NCBI GenBank assembly: GCA_017938645.1
Contig: JAGBBE010000136.1
Span: forward strand, 1-14,575
Direction: 5' to 3'
From: Clostridia bacterium
GTDB lineage: Bacteria > Bacillota_A > Clostridia > Christensenellales > Aristaeellaceae
DNA length: 14,575 nt
A program made the position numbers and the translations under genes. The notes under the pieces were generated by a model, which was not told the DNA's origin, ran no database searches, and saw nothing but the letters and a program-made list of their open reading frames with translations. Of the stretch, positions 7,427 through 11,632 are shown piece after piece. The first letter of the stretch is position 1; each line of letters starts with the position of its first letter.

Positions 7427-8546
7427 TTCGATGATCCTCCAATTCCTTCAGCGCCTTTTCCAGCACCTTCATGTGCGCTTCTCCCGGCGGCTGGTCGTTG
7501 TTCTGCAAGCGGTAGAAATCGCTGAAAAGCTCAGCGACGCTCTTGTTTTCCATGCTTTCGCGTGCGAGCACATCCACGTCGTACTTCGTACGCGAATTGG
7601 ACACGGTGAATTTCATCAGATTGGGAAATACGGTGGTCAGGCTGAGTCTTGCATCGGGCGGTACCAGTTCATCGTGCACGGTGACCCATACGTAATCCTC
7701 GGAATAGGGCATGCGCATGAGATCGCTGAGCATTCCATCCACCAGACGCATGTCGTGAAGCGGAACAATGGGCACGGTTTTCAGGCTGATGTCTCCCTTT
7801 TCACAGAGAGTAACGAGCGTCACACTCTTGCGGTGATTAACCTCGGAAAAGGAGTACTTCAGCGGTGAACCGGCATAGCGAAGGGTATCGCGCGTCATAC
7901 GCTGAGGTTTATGAATATGTCCCAGCGCCACATAGTCGAAAGCCTGAAACACAGACGCGTCGATGTTGTCCAGACCGCCCACGGCTTTTTCCTCGGAATC
8001 AGAGGTTTCAGAGCCGGTGATAAACTGATGGCACAGGAGCACATTGCGCGTTCTGGGATCAATCGGGGATTCCTGCAAAACGGCCTCCACCGCATCCTGA
8101 TAGCTGGAGATTTTACGTTCGGGAAGCCACCTGCGCACCTGAGAAGGTTTCAAAAAGGGCAGAAGATGAATGGTCAGCGGGCCGTATTCGTCCTTCAGCC
8201 CGATCTGCTGAAGCTTTCCTTCAAATCGTTCGGAGACATGTACGCCGCTTTCGCGGATCAGCGAAGAAAAATACGAAATGCGCTGAGAGGAATCGTGGTT
8301 GCCACTGATGATGAAAACACGAATATTCCGGGACACCAGCTGCGTGATAAAACGATCAAACACAGCCATGGCTTCGCTCGGCGGAGATGCCTTCTGGTAC
8401 ACATCGCCTGCGATCAGTACTGCGTCGGCATGCTCCTGCATAGCAATTCCAGCGATCTGATCCAGCGCATAGACCTGATCCTCCAGAAAGGATACATCAT
8501 TCAGCGTTTTTCCCAGATGCAGGTCGGCAATATGCAGCAACTTCAT
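7413..8546 (-). CDS. sbcD: Exonuclease subunit SbcD (Mre11-like nuclease)
   Basis: A 377-residue metal-dependent nuclease subunit, the expected length. It forms a complex with SbcC and supplies the dsDNA exonuclease and hairpin endonuclease activity. Phosphoesterase motifs are in the family order: IADLHLGK (D8, H10), IAGDVYQ (D48), SGNHDS (N83, H84), LCHQF (H173) and GHIHKPQ (H210, H212), all residues binding the two metal ions. The C-terminal third is the capping and SbcC-binding region. Start ATG 8546 has AGGAG 8 nt upstream. It is the first gene of the leftward sbcD-sbcC-MATE unit and has its own promoter. Confidence 0.96.
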   Translation of the reverse strand: MKLLHIADLHLGKTLNDVSFLEDQVYALDQIAGIAMQEHADAVLIAGDVYQKASPPSEAMAVFDRFITQLVSRNIRVFIISGNHDSSQRISYFSSLIRESGVHVSERFEGKLQQIGLKDEYGPLTIHLLPFLKPSQVRRWLPERKISSYQDAVEAVLQESPIDPRTRNVLLCHQFITGSETSDSEEKAVGGLDNIDASVFQAFDYVALGHIHKPQRMTRDTLRYAGSPLKYSFSEVNHRKSVTLVTLCEKGDISLKTVPIVPLHDMRLVDGMLSDLMRMPYSEDYVWVTVHDELVPPDARLSLTTVFPNLMKFTVSNSRTKYDVDVLARESMENKSVAELFSDFYRLQNNDQPPGEAHMKVLEKALKELEDHRNEAR

Positions 8547-8579
8547 GGGCGGTTCTCCTTTGAATTTGGACTATCAATC

Positions 8580-8608
8580 AGTATAGAACAGATTCTGAGA
8601 TATGTAAA
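8580..8608 (-). promoter_or_regulatory. Promoter of the sbcD-sbcC-MATE operon
   Basis: The -35 is TTTACA (8608-8603) and the -10 is TATACT (8585-8580), separated by 17 bp. The expected transcript start is near 8573, about 27 nt before the sbcD ATG. I see no LexA-type SOS box overlapping it. Confidence 0.75.
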
Positions 8609-8621
8609 GAAAACACTGCTA

Positions 8622-8649
8622 TTGACAAATAGACTAATTGTGCTACAGT
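8622..8649 (+). promoter_or_regulatory. Promoter of the zinc alcohol dehydrogenase gene, with overlapping dyads
   Basis: A perfect TTGACA -35 (8622-8627) and TACAGT -10 (8644-8649) are separated by 16 bp. CTATT-N4-AATAG (8619-8632) overlaps the -35. A second, interrupted dyad TAG-N3-AATT-N3-CTA (8630-8645) fills the spacer. Either could be an operator. The ribosome site AGGAGG (8659-8664) is 9 nt from the ATG. Confidence 0.6.
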
Positions 8650-8673
8650 TTAGATAAAAGGAGGTCGTATTCT

Positions 8674-9690
8674 ATGAAAGCAGCCGTGTTTTATGGAAAA
8701 GGAGATATTCGCGTTGAACATGATTATCCCATGCCTGAGGTCGGGTCGCAGCAGGTACTTCTGCGCGTGAAGGCCTGCGGCGTATGTGGAACGGATGTGC
8801 ATATCCATGCAGGAGCGCAGGGCGCTACCGAATGCGAGCCGCCGGTTGTTCTGGGTCATGAATTTGCAGGCGAAGTGGTAGCGGTCGGTTCCGCTGTTAC
8901 GCGTGTGAAGGTCGGCGATCATGTGACCGTCAACCCCAATATTTCCTGTGAGGCATGCGACCAGTGTCGTCGCGGCAACGTGCATTTCTGCGACACCATG
9001 ACTGCTACCGGCGTTAACCACGATGGTGGATTTGCTGAATATTGCGTGGTGCTGGAGAAGCAGGCGCATGTGATCCCGAAGGACGTTCCTTTTGAAGAAG
9101 CGGCGATGTGCGAGCCTGTGGCTTGCTGCCTGCATGGCATTGACTTAAGCCAGATCAAGTGCGGCGATACGGTCATGATCATCGGCGGCGGAACCATCGG
9201 CATGATTATGCTGCAGCTGGCACAAATGAGCGGCGCGGTGCGCTGTGTGCTGCTGGACGTAAACGAGAACCGCTATGAACTGGCAAAGAAGCTTGGAGCA
9301 GAATTGACGCTGAATCCTGCAAAGGATAATGTGCCTGCTGAACTGAAAAAGCACGGTTTTGACGATATTCGCGTGGTTATTGAGTGTGCTGGACGACCTG
9401 AATCGGTCATGAACGCGATTGAATACGCCGGAAAAGCGGCTACTGTGATGATTTTCAGTCTTACAGAGCCGGATTGTGCCATTCCATATCTGCCTTTTGC
9501 GGCCTTCAAGAAGGAACTGACGATCAAAACCTCGTTTGTCAATCCCAATACACAAGGACGTGCGGCGCAGATCATCACCTCTGGTCGGTTGAACCTAAAG
9601 GATCTGATCAGTGACCGCATCCCGCTGGATGAAATCGGCGAGGCCTTTAAACCCGGCCCGCGAAATGGCAAAATTGTGATTCTTCCCTAA
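8674..9690 (+). CDS. Zinc-dependent alcohol/polyol dehydrogenase (MDR superfamily, sorbitol/threonine dehydrogenase-like)
   Basis: A 338-residue cytoplasmic medium-chain dehydrogenase. It oxidises a secondary alcohol or polyol, or runs the reverse, with a nicotinamide cofactor. Catalytic zinc ligands are visible: C38 in CGVCGTD and H62-E63 in GHEFAGEVVAVG. The structural zinc site has four cysteines (C92, C95, C98, C106). The Rossmann fold shows GGGTIGMI (171-178), and an acidic residue (D195, in CVLLDVNENR) closes the second strand, which favours NAD over NADP. Start ATG 8674 has AGGAGG 9 nt upstream; the frame extends 12 codons further, across the promoter -10. It is a single-gene unit, divergent from sbcD and convergent with the GH35 gene. 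Sorbitol, xylitol, butanediol or threonine are possible substrates. A sugar alcohol would suit the neighbour, but this is not proven. Confidence 0.92.
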   Translation: MKAAVFYGKGDIRVEHDYPMPEVGSQQVLLRVKACGVCGTDVHIHAGAQGATECEPPVVLGHEFAGEVVAVGSAVTRVKVGDHVTVNPNISCEACDQCRRGNVHFCDTMTATGVNHDGGFAEYCVVLEKQAHVIPKDVPFEEAAMCEPVACCLHGIDLSQIKCGDTVMIIGGGTIGMIMLQLAQMSGAVRCVLLDVNENRYELAKKLGAELTLNPAKDNVPAELKKHGFDDIRVVIECAGRPESVMNAIEYAGKAATVMIFSLTEPDCAIPYLPFAAFKKELTIKTSFVNPNTQGRAAQIITSGRLNLKDLISDRIPLDEIGEAFKPGPRNGKIVILP

Positions 9691-9698
9691 AAATGCAG

Positions 9699-9734
9699 CA
9701 TCCCCGCTTCCACTCAAGGAAGCGGGGATGTTTT
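9699..9734. terminator. Shared terminator between dehydrogenase and beta-galactosidase genes
   Basis: A perfect 13-bp stem, CATCCCCGCTTCC and GGAAGCGGGGATG, around a 6-nt loop, followed by TTTT for rightward transcripts. Leftward transcripts meet a T5 run after a 5-nt gap, so they may also stop here. It lies in the 52-bp gap between the convergent genes. Confidence 0.88.
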
Positions 9735-9742
9735 GAAATCGG

Positions 9743-11488
9743 TCAGATGGAAGGCTCGTCGCACAGCACAGCGGCGCCATGCTTGCCTTCGGTTTCCACA
9801 ATGAGCAGCTCGTTTTCGCCTTTGCGAAGCAGCGGACCGGGAATGTACAGGCGCTTCTGGGGTCCGATCTCCCAGAAACGGCCCAGCGTAAAGCCGTTGA
9901 GAAACACGGTGCCCTTGCCAAAGCCGGGGAGCTCGAGGAAGGTATCAGCGGCCTCGTCCACTTCAAAGGCATAGCGATAGGCAGCAGGTACGCCGTCTTC
10001 GATGGAATTATCTGCAGTTTCGAGCGCCAGCAGAGCCTTTTCGTCGAGTACATACATGTCCCAGCCAAAGCGCAGGTGGTTGTTGATGACCACCGCATGG
10101 TCGATGCCTTTGCGCTGCAGTTCCATCTTGAAGCTGTAGTTCACGCGGCCCATGTTCTCCACCAGAATGTCCAGAACAGCGTTCTCCGGCACGGGAACGG
10201 GCGTTTCGAAGGTATAGGCGTCCAGCAGTTCGCGGTCATACAACGTGGCGATATGCTCGCCGTTGAGATAGATCTTGGCACGATCGCCGACGCCTACCAG
10301 ACGGATGGAGCGCAGTTCACGCTCGTTAACCAGCGTGGTGCGGTACAGCGTGTAGCCATAATCCTGACCGAGCTTTTCCATGCTCATGGGATGCAGGTTG
10401 TGCACGCCTGCCTTTGCTGTGGCCTGAGGAATCAGTGCAGCGCAGCCCTGAAACTTTGCTTCGCCATAGGCGCGGCGGGCGATGGCAGGAATTTCAACCG
10501 GATCAACCTGCTTGCCCTGATGCGCCTCAATAGCAGCCTTGAACAGACGGTACTTTTCGGTGTACTGTCCATCCTCGCTGAGCAGCGCGTCGTAGTCATA
10601 GGAGGTTATGTCGGGCGTGAGGCAGTCATAATCATTGCTGCCGTTCATGAAGCCGAAGTTGGTACCACCGTGGAACATATAGATGTTTACATGGCCCAGT
10701 TCGAGTATTTTGGCAAAGTCCTTGGCGGATTCGGCGGCATTGGTAATGTGATGCTTGCCGCAGCCCCAGTGGTCAAACCAGCCGCACCAGAACTCCATGC
10801 ACATCAGCGGTTTGATGCCATGCGCGGTCATCACACTGAAGCGCTCTTCGGCATGGGAGCCGAAGTTACCGGTCTGGAATACGCCGTCTACCTTGCCACA
10901 GGCAAGCATATCATCCTCAGGACCGTCGGATGTGATCAGCGGAACATCCACACCACGCTCAATCAGCGCATCGCGCAGTGCGGAGAGATACACCTTGTCG
11001 TCGCCATAGGAGCCGTATTCGTTTTCTACCTGCATCATGATTACAGGACCGCCGTGAGTCACCTGCAGCGGAACAAGACGGGGGATCAGTTCGTCGTAGT
11101 AGTCCATTACATGACGCAGATAACGCTCGTCGGCGCAGCGCAGACGGATGCCATCCTCCTTGAGAAGCCAGGAGGGCAGGCCGCCGAATTCCCATTCAGC
11201 ACAGATATAGGGAGAGGGACGCAGGATGACATACAGTCCCACTTCCTGCGCCATGCGCACAAAGGCCTCCACGTCATGCATGCCGGAGAAATCAAACTGC
11301 CCCTTGACGCGCTCATGCGCGTTCCATGCGATGTAGGTTTCTACCGTATTGCATCCCATTGCCTTGAGCTTGAGCAGCCTGTCGCGCCAATACTCAGGCA
11401 CAACGCGGAAATAATGAATCGCACCGGAAATGACCTGAAATTTTTCACCGTTGAGATAAAAGTCGTCCCGGATCTCGAAAGAAGCCAT
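9743..11488 (-). CDS. Glycoside hydrolase family 35 beta-galactosidase
   Basis: A 581-residue retaining exo-beta-galactosidase that removes terminal beta-linked galactose. The TIM barrel starts almost at once: FYLNGEKFQVISGAIHYFRV, then WRDRLLKLKAMGCNTVETY, RPSPYICAEWEFGGLPSWLL, and QVENEYGSYG with the likely acid/base E157. The likely nucleophile is E232 in MEFWCGWFDHWG. Beta-rich accessory domains follow (LYRTTL, YLNGEHIATLYDRE) and it ends in a jelly-roll typical of GH35 (FLNGFTLGRFWEIGPQKRLYIPG). There is no signal peptide or anchor, so it should act in the cytoplasm on imported oligosaccharides. Length and layout resemble the BgaC type, known for Gal-beta-1,3-GlcNAc. Start: ATG 11488 has AGGAGG 9 nt upstream; the frame extends to 11554 through the promoter. 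It appears to be monocistronic. Confidence 0.95.
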   Translation of the reverse strand: MASFEIRDDFYLNGEKFQVISGAIHYFRVVPEYWRDRLLKLKAMGCNTVETYIAWNAHERVKGQFDFSGMHDVEAFVRMAQEVGLYVILRPSPYICAEWEFGGLPSWLLKEDGIRLRCADERYLRHVMDYYDELIPRLVPLQVTHGGPVIMMQVENEYGSYGDDKVYLSALRDALIERGVDVPLITSDGPEDDMLACGKVDGVFQTGNFGSHAEERFSVMTAHGIKPLMCMEFWCGWFDHWGCGKHHITNAAESAKDFAKILELGHVNIYMFHGGTNFGFMNGSNDYDCLTPDITSYDYDALLSEDGQYTEKYRLFKAAIEAHQGKQVDPVEIPAIARRAYGEAKFQGCAALIPQATAKAGVHNLHPMSMEKLGQDYGYTLYRTTLVNERELRSIRLVGVGDRAKIYLNGEHIATLYDRELLDAYTFETPVPVPENAVLDILVENMGRVNYSFKMELQRKGIDHAVVINNHLRFGWDMYVLDEKALLALETADNSIEDGVPAAYRYAFEVDEAADTFLELPGFGKGTVFLNGFTLGRFWEIGPQKRLYIPGPLLRKGENELLIVETEGKHGAAVLCDEPSI

Positions 11489-11520
11489 ATCAGAATGCCT
11501 CCTCATGTGTTGTTGATGTA

Positions 11521-11549
11521 TGTATAGCTTACCAAACAATTGGTTAAAA
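11521..11549 (-). promoter_or_regulatory. Candidate GH35 promoter with operator-like dyad
   Basis: A -10-like TATACA (11526-11521) lies 17 bp from a weak -35 (TTTTAA, 11549-11544). The spacer is almost filled by the inverted repeat ACCAA-N4-TTGGT (11531-11544). A weak -35 plus a dyad inside the core promoter suggests control by a sugar-responsive regulator. No regulator gene lies beside it. Confidence 0.45.
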
Positions 11550-11589
11550 GACAAGGCAGGAAATGCATTTATCAGCCTTTGAACGCACG

Positions 11590-11622
11590 AAAAAACCGGC
11601 TCCGCTTTTCACGGAGCCGGTT
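11590..11622 (-). terminator. Rho-independent terminator of the large surface-protein gene
   Basis: Read leftward, AACCGGCTCCG, a 7-nt loop and CGGAGCCGGTT form a perfect 11-bp stem followed by a run of T's (complement of A's from 11590). It begins 11 bp after the stop codon, so this marks the true gene end and insulates the GH35 promoter. Confidence 0.92.
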
Positions 11623-11632
11623 GGTTGTTGGA

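Noticed and set aside
6326..7525. Open frame of 399 codons on the + strand opposite sbcC
   Set aside because: It lies across the conserved Walker A region of sbcC, and its peptide shows no domain. It is a shadow frame.
9779..11527. Long open frame of 582 codons on the + strand opposite the GH35 gene
   Set aside because: The GH35 gene on the other strand has all family motifs, a ribosome site and a terminator. The antisense frame has no recognisable domain and reflects codon bias.
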